From positions 1 to 33,494 of the forward strand of contig CAIJLV010000068.1 of assembly GCA_903821635.1 (NCBI GenBank): DNA of 33,494 bases, written 5' to 3'. This DNA comes from an uncultured Verrucomicrobiota bacterium. GTDB lineage: Bacteria > Verrucomicrobiota > Verrucomicrobiia > Limisphaerales > UBA9464. Position 1 is the first letter of the stretch; every line of letters begins with the position of its first letter. Below the pieces are notes generated by a model that saw nothing but the letters and a program-made list of their open reading frames with translations, made no database searches and was not told the origin of the DNA. Position numbers and translations under genes: made by a program. Of this stretch, positions 16,941-27,500 are shown piece by piece.

Positions 16941-17630
16941 ATGAAATCCACCGGTCTGAACGACGCCCAGTTTCTCGAACTGCTCCAGAAAATTCTGCCC
17001 CAAGCTACCGCCGATCCGCGGTTGGCCGCCTTGATTTATGATCGGGTCGCGCAGGAAGTTCGGCTCATCAACAACCTGAAATCCCTCGAAAAACTCTGCG
17101 CCGAGGGCGCCCTGCCCAATCTCGAACCCGCCACCGTGGCGGAACTGCAAAGCCGGTTGGAGACCAACTTTGGCCAGGCTAATGTCGTGGTAAAACCCTC
17201 CGAAAAGGGTGACGCCGCGTCGGTTGAGATCGTCCTGCCCGACCGCACCATCAGCAATCGAGTCAAGGTTCAGCCCCCCGGCACCGAGGAGGAAGAAGAG
17301 GTGAAGGTTCCCTTTGTGCCGTTCCCCGTATCGCTGCCGGAAGATCCGGAACTGCTTTGGGTATTGGCCCGGCGCGAAGACTTGGCTCCCGCTGAGGCCA
17401 CGCGGGCGCTGGTGACCATTGAAGAGGAGTTTTGGGAAACCAAAGTCGGGCAAAAACTGCAACGTGACCGCGTGGAAAAATCCTTCGCCGAATTCATCGC
17501 CCGGGTGCCCGCGGCGGCGTTGGCCGACAGCGGATTGAAGCGTCACTACAAGGCGCCGGAACCCCGGCAGACGCTGCGCCGCCTCGTGCCGGCGACCCAG
17601 GCGGACTTGGTGGCCTTGAGCCAAGCCTGA
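16941..17630 (+). CDS. Unknown soluble protein, 229 residues
   Basis: I do not recognise this family. The Met at 16941 (MKSTGLNDAQFLELLQKILP) is chosen because the upstream part of the open frame (16794-16940) is Pro/Ala-rich without domain character. The protein has no signal peptide or membrane span. It reads as a helical N-terminal domain (about 1-60), a middle part with a run of five Glu (about residue 115, GTEEEEEVKVP), and a helical C-terminal half (RREDLAPAEATRALVTIEEEFWE, DRVEKSFAEFIARVPAAALAD). Composition and codon use look like the neighbouring genes. It lies 147 nt after the ABC-F gene and 78 nt before the SDR gene, all on the + strand. Confidence 0.75.
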   Translation: MKSTGLNDAQFLELLQKILPQATADPRLAALIYDRVAQEVRLINNLKSLEKLCAEGALPNLEPATVAELQSRLETNFGQANVVVKPSEKGDAASVEIVLPDRTISNRVKVQPPGTEEEEEVKVPFVPFPVSLPEDPELLWVLARREDLAPAEATRALVTIEEEFWETKVGQKLQRDRVEKSFAEFIARVPAAALADSGLKRHYKAPEPRQTLRRLVPATQADLVALSQA

Positions 17631-17708
17631 ACCGCCCCTCCGGTTGCCCCTGGAGCATTCGGGATTCCCGCGCGCTCAGTTCTGGCCTAGGCTGGCCGTA
17701 TCTCTGGC

Positions 17709-18515
17709 ATGAACTTGTTTGATCTTTCGGGCGAAGTGGCCGTCGTCATCGGTGGCACGGGCGTATTGGGTGGCGCGTTGGCCGAAGGCTTGGCCGCGGC
17801 CGGGGCGGCGGTCGCCGTCGTGGGCCGCAACGCGGAACGCGGTGAGGCGCGGGCCGAAGCAATCCGCTGGGCGGGTGGCCGAGCGCTGTTTGTCGCGGCC
17901 GACGCCGTGAACCGCGACGACCTCAAGGCCGCCCACAGCGCCATCCGCGCCGCGCTGGGTCAGCCGACCATTCTGGTCAACGCCGCCGGCGGCAACGACC
18001 CCAAGGCAACCGTCACCGACACGAACAAGTTCGAGGAGCTTTCGCTGGAAGCGTGGCGCGGGAACTTCGACCTGAATCTGGTCGGCGGGGTCCTGTTGCC
18101 CTGTCAGGAATTCGGGCCCGCCCTGTGCGAGGCGGGGCGGGGGAGCATTATCAATATCGCCAGTGTGTCGGCGCACATCCCGCTGTCCCGCGTAGTCGCC
18201 TATTCGGCGGCCAAAGCAGCGGTGTTGAGCCTCAGTCAATTCCTCGCCCGCGAATGGGCACCCCGCGGCGTGCGGGTGAATACGCTGACGCCTGGTTTCT
18301 TCCCGGCGGAACAGAACCGCAAGCTGCTGTTCCACGACGACGGCACGCCCACGGCCCGGACGAAGGCCATTTGGGGCCACACCCCGATGGGGCGGTTCGG
18401 TAAGTCCGAGGAGTTGGTCGGCGCCGCCGTCTTCCTCGCCAGCGAACGCGCGTCGTCGTTTGTCACCGGTGCGGACCTGAAGGTGGACGGCGGTTTCCTC
18501 GCGCAGACGATTTGA
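17709..18515 (+). CDS. SDR oxidoreductase, D-mannonate oxidoreductase-like
   Basis: A 268-residue short-chain dehydrogenase/reductase. It has a cofactor loop GGTGVLGG (about 15-22), a VNAAGG variant of the NNAG motif, the Ser of IASVSAH and the catalytic pair in YSAAK. The C-terminal stretch (FFPAEQNRKLL, HTPMGRFGKSEELVGAAVFL, VDGGF) closely recalls the Bacillus YjmF/UxuB-type D-mannonate (fructuronate) oxidoreductases (recalled, not searched), which interconvert D-mannonate and D-fructuronate with NAD(P). The LarA-like gene starts 33 nt downstream, so the two probably form an operon acting on a sugar acid. The SDR call is firm; the exact substrate is an inference. Confidence 0.88.
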   Translation: MNLFDLSGEVAVVIGGTGVLGGALAEGLAAAGAAVAVVGRNAERGEARAEAIRWAGGRALFVAADAVNRDDLKAAHSAIRAALGQPTILVNAAGGNDPKATVTDTNKFEELSLEAWRGNFDLNLVGGVLLPCQEFGPALCEAGRGSIINIASVSAHIPLSRVVAYSAAKAAVLSLSQFLAREWAPRGVRVNTLTPGFFPAEQNRKLLFHDDGTPTARTKAIWGHTPMGRFGKSEELVGAAVFLASERASSFVTGADLKVDGGFLAQTI

Positions 18516-18548
18516 AGCGGATCGACTCTGATTTTTGTGCCGAAGAAC

Positions 18549-19802
18549 ATGACCCACGAAGCCATCGCCCCTGCCGGAAACTTGGTCAGCCAAGAGCAAA
18601 TCACCGCCCTCGTCGGCCGCGCTTGTCCGGTCGCCGATTATCGCGGCAAGAAGATCCTGCTGATCATCCCGGACGGCACCCGCACGGCGCCGATTGGGAC
18701 GATGTTCAAGGCCCTTTTTGCCCAGTTGGGCGAAGTGACGGCCGCCTTCGACCTCCTGATTGCGCTGGGCACGCACCCCGCCATGCCGGACGAGGCGATC
18801 TGCCAGCGGTTGGAGATCACGCCGGAGGAACGCCGGTCCGAGTTCGCCCGAGTGCGCTTCTTCAACCACGAGTGGGACAACCCTGCCGCGTTGCGCCGGT
18901 TGGGAGTGATTCCGGCTGAGGAAATTCGGCAGTTGTCCGGCGGGTTGTTCGCGATGGATGTGCCGGTGGACATCAACGCGCGCGTCTTTGACTACGACGA
19001 GGTGATCATCGTCGGTCCGGTCTTTCCGCACGAGGTCGTCGGCATGAGCGGCGGCAACAAATATCTATTCCCCGGCGTTGGCGGCGCCGAGATCCTGAAT
19101 TTTTTCCACTGGCTCGGCGCGGTGGTCACGAATGTCGGCATCATCGGCAATCCGAACACGCCGGTCCGCGCCGTGGTGGATCGCGCCGGAGCGATGGTTC
19201 GGGTGCCCAAGAAGTGTTTTGCGCTCGTGGCCAAGGGGGCAGGAGCCGTCGGCGTGTTTGCCGGGACGCCGGAAGCGGCTTGGGCCAAGGCCGCGGAGCT
19301 TTCCGCCCAGCATCACATCGTCTGGAAGGACCGTTCGTTTCACACGATTCTCTCCTGCGCCTCCCCGATGTATGACGAACTATGGGTGGGAGCCAAGGCG
19401 ATGTATAAGCTGGAACCGGTGCTGGCTGCGGGCGGGGAGTTGATCATCTACGCTCCCCACATCCACGAGGTCAGTGTGGTGCACGGGAAATTTATCCGGC
19501 AGGTGGGCTATCACTGCCGCGACTACTTTTTGAAGCAGTGGGATCAGTTCAAGGACTTGCCCTGGGGCACGCTGGCCCATTGCACGCACGTCTTTGGCAG
19601 CGGCACGTATGAAAACGGCGTCGAGACCCCGCGCGCCAAGGTGACGCTGGCGACGGGCATTCCGGAAGCGGTCTGCCGCGAAATCAACTTGGGCTTTCGC
19701 GATTGGCGGAGCCTCCGGGTAGAGGACTACGCGCACCGGGAAGACGAAGGCGTGCTGTGGGTGCCGAAGTCAGGCGAACAACTCTTCAAGCTCCGCGGGT
19801 AA
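18549..19802 (+). CDS. LarA-like nickel-pincer racemase/epimerase
   Basis: A 417-residue protein of the LarA (lactate racemase) superfamily, which uses a nickel-pincer nucleotide to racemise or epimerise 2-hydroxy acids. Key residues match by spacing. Asp42/Arg45 (IPDGTRTAP) correspond to LarA Asp72/Arg75, and His76 (LGTHPAMPDE) to His108. His161 and Lys171 (PHEVVGMSGGNK) correspond to His174 and Lys184, the residue that binds the cofactor. His187 lies 16 residues after that Lys, as His200 does in LarA. A GTG start at 18537 is also possible; ATG 18549 is preferred, with GAAGAA just upstream. The adjacent SDR suggests a sugar-acid 2-epimerase rather than lactate racemase. The cofactor-making larB, larC and larE genes are not in this window. 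Confidence 0.9.
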   Translation: MTHEAIAPAGNLVSQEQITALVGRACPVADYRGKKILLIIPDGTRTAPIGTMFKALFAQLGEVTAAFDLLIALGTHPAMPDEAICQRLEITPEERRSEFARVRFFNHEWDNPAALRRLGVIPAEEIRQLSGGLFAMDVPVDINARVFDYDEVIIVGPVFPHEVVGMSGGNKYLFPGVGGAEILNFFHWLGAVVTNVGIIGNPNTPVRAVVDRAGAMVRVPKKCFALVAKGAGAVGVFAGTPEAAWAKAAELSAQHHIVWKDRSFHTILSCASPMYDELWVGAKAMYKLEPVLAAGGELIIYAPHIHEVSVVHGKFIRQVGYHCRDYFLKQWDQFKDLPWGTLAHCTHVFGSGTYENGVETPRAKVTLATGIPEAVCREINLGFRDWRSLRVEDYAHREDEGVLWVPKSGEQLFKLRG

Positions 19803-19868
19803 CCCGGGCACCCTTGAACCCAGCACGCCGAATGCTGACACCGTTGTTAAAACGAGCCACCCTTCGCC

Positions 19869-20579
19869 ATGGCTGAAACCACACCGCGGCAGTTCGATTC
19901 CATTCGTGAGGCGTTTTGCGCCGTCCACAAGTGCGCCCCGGAAGCCTTCGAGCGCCGCGTCCTCTGGTTCGGGCTCTACCGGCACGCGTGGTTGCCGGCG
20001 CATTGGATGTGGTGGTTTGAGCGCGGCTATTTCGGCGACGATTTCGGCATGATTCACGCCATGGGCGAGGCTCGTTCGGAGCCCGAGTTGCAGCGGGCCA
20101 TTGACGATCTGGAAAATCTCAAACTCGTCGAACGGAGTATTCGGCGCGGCCCCTTGGCGATCCGCGTCTCGGGCACGCGCGTGATCCAGTTGCTCCAACC
20201 CTTGGTGCCGCTGCTGAAGCCCCTGCCGTCGAGCACGGAGCTATTTCACGACCGCCCGAGCACGCCCGCAGGGGGGGCTTTTGCCCGGGTCGGCGCGGCG
20301 ACTGAAGCCGGCCCGCGCGGCGAAGGTTCGGCGCTCACCGTGCGCAAACTCCGGCGCCTGCATGCGGACGTGGTGGCCGGACGCGATTGGCACCTGGCCC
20401 TAAGCGACAGCGGCATGGACGCCGACCGGGTCGAGACGCTGCTCGCCGAACAGTCCGAGGGGCGGTCGGAACTGGTCTGGTTGCGCCGATACCTAGCGGA
20501 ACACCGGGAACTCGACCAACTGCGGACGGAAAATGACCGGCTCAAGAAGGCGGTCGAAGCGCTGAGCAATCGCCGTTAG
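19869..20579 (+). CDS. Unknown protein, first of a tandem paralog pair
   Basis: A 236-residue soluble protein with no recognised domain. The N-terminal half (about 1-115) has a pattern shared with the next gene: REAFCAVHKCAPEAFERRVLWFGLYRHAWLP, then an acidic FGDDFGMIHAMGEAR. A Pro/Gly/Ala-rich linker follows (about 125-155). The C-terminal half is helical (LRRLHADVVAGRDWHLALSDSGMD, then SELVWLRRYLAEHRELDQL) and ends in a probable coiled coil (ELDQLRTENDRLKKAVEAL). Two Cys (around 17 and 23) occur near the start. The start at 19869 is the first Met of the conserved region. I recall similar uncharacterised proteins in Verrucomicrobia but cannot name a family. It lies 66 nt after the LarA-like gene. 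Confidence 0.78.
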   Translation: MAETTPRQFDSIREAFCAVHKCAPEAFERRVLWFGLYRHAWLPAHWMWWFERGYFGDDFGMIHAMGEARSEPELQRAIDDLENLKLVERSIRRGPLAIRVSGTRVIQLLQPLVPLLKPLPSSTELFHDRPSTPAGGAFARVGAATEAGPRGEGSALTVRKLRRLHADVVAGRDWHLALSDSGMDADRVETLLAEQSEGRSELVWLRRYLAEHRELDQLRTENDRLKKAVEALSNRR

Positions 20580-20646
20580 CCTGCGGGGGTGGCCAAGTTC
20601 AGGTTGCCCCCGGCAGGTTATCTCGGCGAAAGTGAAGGCAACACGC

Positions 20647-21411
20647 ATGGCCAATCCCGCTGACGGCAAAAAATTCACGGACTTCTTCGAGGCATTTTGC
20701 CATCGCTACGACTGCCCGCCGGCGAAGTTTGAGCGGCGCGCATTTTTCATGGCGGTGCCCGCGTGGAAAATGCCGGCCGTCGGGTGCTTGTTTTTCACGT
20801 CGCCCGACTTGTTCGACCTCGACCTCGACATCATCGAAGAGCTCGGCAAGACCCGCACTCGCGAGGAATTCTCCGGCATTCTCGACGAGTTTCACAACGC
20901 CATGCGGGTGAACCGCAGTTCCCTGAAGACCAAGTTTGGGATGCGGATGCAGGGCTCCCGGTTGATGGAGATTCGGGAAGCGTTGGACGCTTTGATCCTG
21001 CCCCCAGCCCTCGGGCGCAAGCCGGCGCCCGCCGCGCCCGCAGTCGCCGCGGCCGCGCCCCTTTCGAAACCCGTCGGCGAGGGTTCGCAGCCCACCCGGG
21101 CCGCCTTCGTGCCGACGGAGTCACGCGCGCTCCAGCTTCGGAAGGCCCGGCAGGCGCACGCGGCGATCACGGGCGGGACGCCACTTGCCCGGGCGTTGGC
21201 CGACCATGGGCTTGAGGAACCACAGTTTCTGGAACTGCTGGCCACCGAGAGTGCGGGCAATCCATCCTTCGGCTGGCTGCGGGAACAATTGCTCCGGGAG
21301 CGCCGGTTGGGCGAAGCCGAGGCAGAGTTGGCCCGGTTAAACCGCGCCGTGGTGGACCAGAGTCGCGAAATCGCCGAGCTCCGGGATCGGTTGGCTAACT
21401 CGAAGGGGTGA
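20647..21411 (+). CDS. Unknown protein, second of a tandem paralog pair
   Basis: A 254-residue paralog of the preceding gene with the same layout. The N-terminal pattern FFEAFCHRYDCPPAKFERRAFF lines up with FCAVHKCAPEAFERRVLW of the first copy. The acidic LFDLDLDIIEELGKTR stands where the first has FGDDFGMIHAMGEAR. An Ala/Pro-rich linker (about 120-140), a helical region (LRKARQAHAAITGGTPLARALADHGL) and a C-terminal coiled coil (EAEAELARLNRAV...REIAELRDRL) follow. ATG 20647 is preferred over GTG 20632, because a GAAGG lies about 9 nt upstream of the ATG. It is 67 nt after its paralog. Both copies keep the FC...C...FERR pattern, which suggests a common fold under selection, but the role is unknown. 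Confidence 0.78.
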   Translation: MANPADGKKFTDFFEAFCHRYDCPPAKFERRAFFMAVPAWKMPAVGCLFFTSPDLFDLDLDIIEELGKTRTREEFSGILDEFHNAMRVNRSSLKTKFGMRMQGSRLMEIREALDALILPPALGRKPAPAAPAVAAAAPLSKPVGEGSQPTRAAFVPTESRALQLRKARQAHAAITGGTPLARALADHGLEEPQFLELLATESAGNPSFGWLREQLLRERRLGEAEAELARLNRAVVDQSREIAELRDRLANSKG

Positions 21412-21489
21412 TTGGCGGGACTCATCGGCTGCGGCCTGACCGCCGCGCCTAGGTTGACTTCGAGTTGAGTTCGAAGCGGTTTTCCCAAG

Positions 21490-21518
21490 AAAAAGGGGCG
21501 GCTCCAAAGCCGCCCCTT
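21490..21518 (-). terminator. Intrinsic terminator of the giant minus-strand gene
   Basis: A perfect 9-bp stem GGGGCGGCT/AGCCGCCCC (21495-21503 and 21508-21516) with a 4-nt loop, extendable by two A-T pairs. On the minus strand it is followed by TTTTTCTT, and it starts about 23 nt after the stop at 21541. The + strand side lacks a T-run, so it mainly serves the minus-strand gene, though it may also slow readthrough from the + strand pair. Confidence 0.88.
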
Positions 21519-21540
21519 CGTCATTCACGGACTGCCTGAA

Positions 21541-24500
21541 TCATTCGCGCCACGCCCGCAGGAAGCCGAGCGGGCCGGGTTCGTCCGCGGGCAGGCGCTC
21601 AATGCGTTCATCGGCCGTGACCGTGCGCACCGGCGTCCAGACGGCCTCCGCTCCGAGCCCGGGGGAGTGTTCGATCCGGTAGGTCAACCCTGGGCGCCCG
21701 TAGAGATGCAGTGGTGTCAGCGCGTCGGTTGTGAGGTCCAGCACAGCGTCTTGGTTCACCACGATCACGCGCCCGGGAGCGGACGAGGTGCGGGTGATGA
21801 CGCGGGCGCCGGCGGTGCCGGTGAGGTCGGTGAACGCCAGCGGCACGACCCCGGAAGGGGCCTCGGCCGGGGTGGTAAACGTGACTTCGGCCAGTGGCCG
21901 ATTCGCTGACAGTGAACCGCCGGTGAGGGTGAAGCGTAGTTCGGTGCCGCCGGCCGCGGCGGCCACCACCTGCACGCTGGTCACATCGCCGGCGAGGTTG
22001 GCCAAGGCGAGGTCGGTGAGCCGGAGGGGATCGCCTCCCAGGCTGAAGCTCAGCCCATCCAAATCGGGGCCGGCTGCCAAGTGCAGCGGCACGAAACTAC
22101 TTTCGCCGGCCAGCACGTTGGTTCGGCCGGCGGTTACGGCGAGTTCGGCGGCGGTGTCACGGACGTAGAACGTGGCGGTGCGCTGCACACTGCGCGGCGG
22201 GAGGCCGGAGTCGGTCAGGGTCACGGTGATCTGATTGGTGCTAGGACCCTGGCTGGCGCGCGGACGCCACCGCAGTTCGCCGGAATCCGGGTCCACGACC
22301 AAACCTTGAGGGGCACCGGCGGCGAGGCCGTAGGTGAGCTCTTGGGCGGGTTGATCCGCATCGGCACCCGCCAATTGGAGGGTGAACCAGGTGTTTTCGC
22401 TGAGCACGGCGTCGGCTATCGGGGCGAGTGTCGGCGCGTCATTGACCTCGCGCACGAACACGCGGAATTCGTTGGTCGCGCTGAGAGCGGGCGTGCCGTA
22501 GTCCGTCACTCGGACGGAAATGATGTGGGTGCTGGGGCCATCCGATTCCGAGGTGGACCAGGTGACGAAACCCGTCGTCGGATTGATCAAGGCGCCCGCG
22601 GGGGCGCCGGACAGTAATTCGAAGGCGAGCGCGTCGCCGTCCGGATCACTGGCGGTGGGTTGAGCGTTGGCTGCGTTGCCTTCGTCCACCGTCACGTCGC
22701 CACTGAAGGCGAGGACGGGCGGGCGGTTGAGGATTGAGACCGTGGTTTCGGCATCGGCTGTGGCCGGCGCGGCCTCGGAGTTGCCCGCGGCGTCGGTGGC
22801 GACGCTGTAGAAGGCATACCGTCGGTTGGCGGCGCCCGTATACACGGTGCCGGTGAGCGCGGTGTGGTTGAGGAAGGCCGAGTAAGGGCCGCCATCCACC
22901 GACACAAAGAGGTCGTAGTAGGAAACTGGGCCCCGGTCATCAGTGCCGCTCCAAGTGACGGCAAACGTGGCGCCACTCGCGGCCGGCAGGGCGTCGACGC
23001 GGCTCACTGGGGCCGTCAAGTCCGGCGTCACCACTGAGCGCGCTTCATAGACCAGCGTGTAGGTGCCGGCGCTGTCGTAGTCGAGGAGGTGGACGAGGTT
23101 GGTCACGCTGGGGCGCAGGTCGCCGCCGCGGAAGCTGCGGTCGGTCGTCCACGCGTTGGTGCCGAAGGCGATTTCCGAGCCATCGGCCCGCAGCACTTGG
23201 CGCAGTGTGAAGGGTTGGTCCCCGGCTGGATCGGGCACGCGGAGGTAACTCCAGCCCGCGCCGAGGCTGGCGGTGAGTGTCACTTGGCGGTTGCCGGCCG
23301 AGAGCACGCCGCTGACGCCGGCATTGGTGTGGGCGGTGACGGCGTTGGTGCGGCCGTCGCTCAAGTAGAGCGCGTAGGGGAGGTGATCCGGGTCATTGGT
23401 CCGGCTGAGGAGGAAGTCCAGGCGTGCGTCGTCAAACGTGCGGTCGGCGTTTACGAGGCGGACCAATTCGTGGATTTCGACGCCCTTCACGAGCGAAAGG
23501 CGCTTGGTGCCGAGTGCGTCCAGATGTTCAAAGGCCGCGTGGTAGTCGGTGAAGCTGCCTTGGATGGAGGACGTGAACAGCCACCGGGCGGTCTTGTTGG
23601 TGCCCGTGCCGATTTCGCCGAAGTCCACGTCCAGCGCGGGCGTGAGCGCTTGGTTTTCCAACTGGGTCCCGACGGTTTTGAACTCAATCAAAAGGCCTTT
23701 TTCGTTGTCGACGATCTGGGGTTTGCCGCCGGCGAGCTTGAGGTTACGGACGGCGCCGTAGCCTTGGTTCAGGATTTGGACCGCGAGGGAGTAAGGTTGG
23801 CTCGGTTCGATTTCCGGCGTGAACGGATCATCGGCAAACACGTCGCGCTGGTGGAAATACCGCACGAGCAGTTCCGGCTGCGGGTAGACTTGGATCGGGG
23901 CGGGGGCGAGCGGGATGGTGAGGTCGGCACCATCCTGGGAGTAGCTGAGAGTGCCGCCGACGAGGAACAGGGCCACGCCGTTGGTGGGGGCGGCGTCGAG
24001 CGTCGGGATCAGAATCCAACTCGCGCTGCCCAGCGTCTTGGGTTGGATGACGCCGGTGCCATTGACCGCGCTCAAGCCGGCGAGGACGGGTTCGCGGAGT
24101 CCGAATTGGGCGATCGCGTTCGAGCCATCCTCGGCCGTGAGGTTGAGGGTCACGAGGATGTTTTCGATGGGTGAAGTCGTGTCGTTGTCGATTTCCAGCA
24201 GCGCGTTGAAGGCGTCCCGGGTGAGCACGGCGCGTTGGTCGAGTTTGAGTTTCACCTTGGCGCAGACTTCGTTCGAAGGCTCGGCGCTCGGGCGGGGGTG
24301 GCCTGCGCGGGCGGCGCCGATGGAATTGGCCGGCCGGGTGGTCTTGCACTCGAATTTGAAGCCGGGCGGCGGTTCGAAGCCGCTGACCGGTTGGAACTGG
24401 TCGAGGCAGTCGAAGAACGTGGCGGGATCCTGGCACGGATGGTTGTTGGGCGACGGCGGTCCGGTGGCGGGATCGGGCACCACATTGTAGACCTGCCGGT

Positions 24501-27500
24501 AGAGATCGACGAGGTCGCAGCCGGTCGAGTCAAAGGTATAGGTGGCGGTTTCCTTGTTCACCACGTTGGGCCCGCAAAGGTAATCCCACAACATGCCGGC
24601 CGTGACTGAGCATTGCCCGGTGTTGAAGTCCGCCCGGGCGATGGGCGGGCGCACGCGTTTGATCCGGACGGGAATGGTGATCGAGCTGTTTGCTTCCAAT
24701 CGGCCAAGGTCAGTAATCAGCGGGTGCATTTCGATTTGGCCGCCGGTGGCCGCGTTGAACCGCACGTTTTGGGCGGCGATCAACCCATGGTTGGCGATGG
24801 TGTAGTCCACCTGAAACTCGTCCTCCGGGTAATTGGCGATGTCGAGGGACGCCGGGGTAATGGTCACCACGGGAATGGGCACTTGGGTCTCGAAGGTGCT
24901 TTCCACGGTGAAGGCGTAGCGGTCTTCCACCGTGGTGGGACTGACGGTGAAGGTGTAACGAACCGTCTCGCGCGGCAGGAACGCCACCACGTTGGTCGTC
25001 CCGGCGGCGGGCACAAACGCCGTCTGCCGGAAGGGGCCATGCTGGTCGGCCTTCACGTGCACGACGTATTGGGCCTCAAGGAGATTGGTAAAGAGCGCCG
25101 TGCCGTCGCTGTCCGTGACGTTGGTCCGCACCGGCACCCCGCTGAGCGCGTCGGTAAGCACGACGAGGGCGTTGGTCACCTTGGGGCCACCGGCGGCGAA
25201 GTAGGTGTATTCGTCCTCGGCCGTGAGCCGCAGGTTACCGCGATTATCGGAGAGCGCCCGGAATTCAAAAGGCAAGGTCAGCGCCGTGTTGCCGCCGCTG
25301 AGCACCAATTGGCCAGGGTAATCACCCAGGGCGAGGTCGGCCGCTGGCGTGAGCAGCAGGGTGACGGAGGTGCGCGCCCCAGGGGCGAGTGGGTCCATGA
25401 CGGCGGGCGAACTGACGCTGAGCCAGGGCAGGTTGGGCAGCAGCACTTCGAGGGGACCCGTGGCGAGCCCGCCTTGGTTGATCACGTCGAAAGCCACCAC
25501 GGTTTGCGCGCCGCGCAACATCGTCGAAGTCAGGCGTCCGGGCGCGGTGACGAGCGCGGGCCGCAGGAACTCTTGGCGCACGGTGAACACCTCGACTTCG
25601 GTTGCCCCCTCGGCGCTGGTGACGCGCAGTTTCACCCCGCTTTGCACAGTGGTGCGGTTCACCGGCGTGATCGTGTAGTGCAGCGGGATTTCAGCGTCGC
25701 CGGCGAGGCGGTTGGTTTCGAGCTGCGCGGTCACGTTCAGGCTGGGATCGAATTCCAAGACTTCGACCGTCAAGCCGGTGAGCGGCACGTCGCTGAGGTT
25801 CCGGATGCGGGTGGTGCCGTCGTAGGCGGTGCCTTCCGTGACGGTGACTGAGCCGGGGCTGACCAAGTCCAGGCCAAGGAGCGAAAACTCATCCTGCGCC
25901 GCCGGCATTGGCAGACCGGGATAGGCTGCGGCGATCCGGTAATGGCCGGCCTCTTTGGGCAACGGTTGGAAGGTGGTGGTGAAATCACCGTTGGCATCGG
26001 TAACCACTTCCAGGGTGCGGTGAGTGCCGCGGACTTCGATGTGGACGGTGACGTGTTCGGCCGCCGCGAGGGCGCCGTCGCCGCGCGACGCGTGGCCGCG
26101 AAGGGGCACCGGAGTGCCCGCCAGCGCGGTGGTCACGTCGGTGCTGACGGTGGCCGAATACGCGGGCGCCGTGGTGACGGTCGTGGCGGAGACCAAGAGG
26201 TTGTTGTTTTCCAACGCCTCGGTCATTGCCCCCGTCGCGTCGGCCTGCACAACGACGTAGAAGGAGCCGGGATTCGCCGGCAGCCGGATATTCACGGTTT
26301 GACCGACGGTCTGGCCGACGGGCAGGGGACCGTCGAAGACCACTTGCGAAACCAGCGTGTCATTGCCGGCGAGGTTGTCGGCTGACAGGAACACCCGCTG
26401 GGTCACCGCGGTCGTGCCGTCGCGCAGCCCGCGATTCTCCAGGCGGAAGTTGATGGCAAGGTTGCCGTCGGTGATGCCGTTGGCGGGGAAGGAGATGAAA
26501 TTCACCACCAAGTCGGGCAAGTCCGCATCGCTGACGACCAGCGTATCGCTGCCGGCAGTAAAGGTGTCGGCGGTGGCCGTCACGGTCACCGTCTGGTTGC
26601 CATCGGTGACTCCATCGTTCAGCGATGTAATCGGGAAGGAAACAGACGTCTCACCACTCGGCAGCGTGACCGTCAGCGGCACGGTGGCCTCGGTGGGATC
26701 GCTGGACGACAGGCTGACCACGAGCGGGCCCGTGGGGGCTGTGTTGCGGGTGACGGTGGCTGTGGTGGCCGGACTGCGGCCTTCGCCGACGAGGTCGGCG
26801 GCGATGCGCAGCGTGAGCGTGGGACCGTCGTTGTCCGTCACGGCGAGCAGGGCGGGCACAATTTCGTAGAGGGCCTGGCTGGTGAAGGCATCCAGCACCG
26901 AGCCGCCCAAGGCGACACTGCGCGGCCCGTCCACGGTCAAGTTTTCCACCGCGGCGACCGGGAAGCTGACCGCGGCTTGATTAGCGGGGATGGTGACACT
27001 GGCCGGCACCCGGGCCGCATTCGGGTTGGCGCTGGTGAGGCCGAGGGTCAGCGCCCGGGCGGACACGGGCGAACGCGTGACCGTGGCGCTGGTGGCGTTC
27101 GGACCGGCGCCTTCACTGATGGTCGCGGCGGCGAGACTCAGGGTGACGACAGGCCGGTCGTTGTCCTCGACGGTGAGCGTGAGGGCAGCGTCGCGGAAAC
27201 CGGCGCTGCGGGCGAGGAGGACATAAGTGTTGGTGCGCTCGACGAAGGCGTCATCAACTGCCGTGGCGGTGACGGTGACAGACGCTTGTCCGGCGGGGAT
27301 CACCACGGTGCCGGGCACGGTGAATTGATTCTCGTCGGAACTGGTGAGTTGCACGAGCAGCGCGCTGGCACCCACCGGTCGGCGGGCGACGGTCGCGGTT
27401 ACGGTTTGACCTTCAGTTAACCGGGTGTTCGGCAGATCCAGGGTCAGCGTTGGCGCTTCGTTCAGAACCGAGAGGTGGGCCGCATTGTTCGTTTCGGCGT

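Noticed and set aside
23089..25851. Long + strand open frames (361 and 412 codons)
   Set aside because: They are antisense to the giant gene, with Gly/Arg/Val/His-rich translations and no motifs. The minus-strand frame has clear domain structure throughout.
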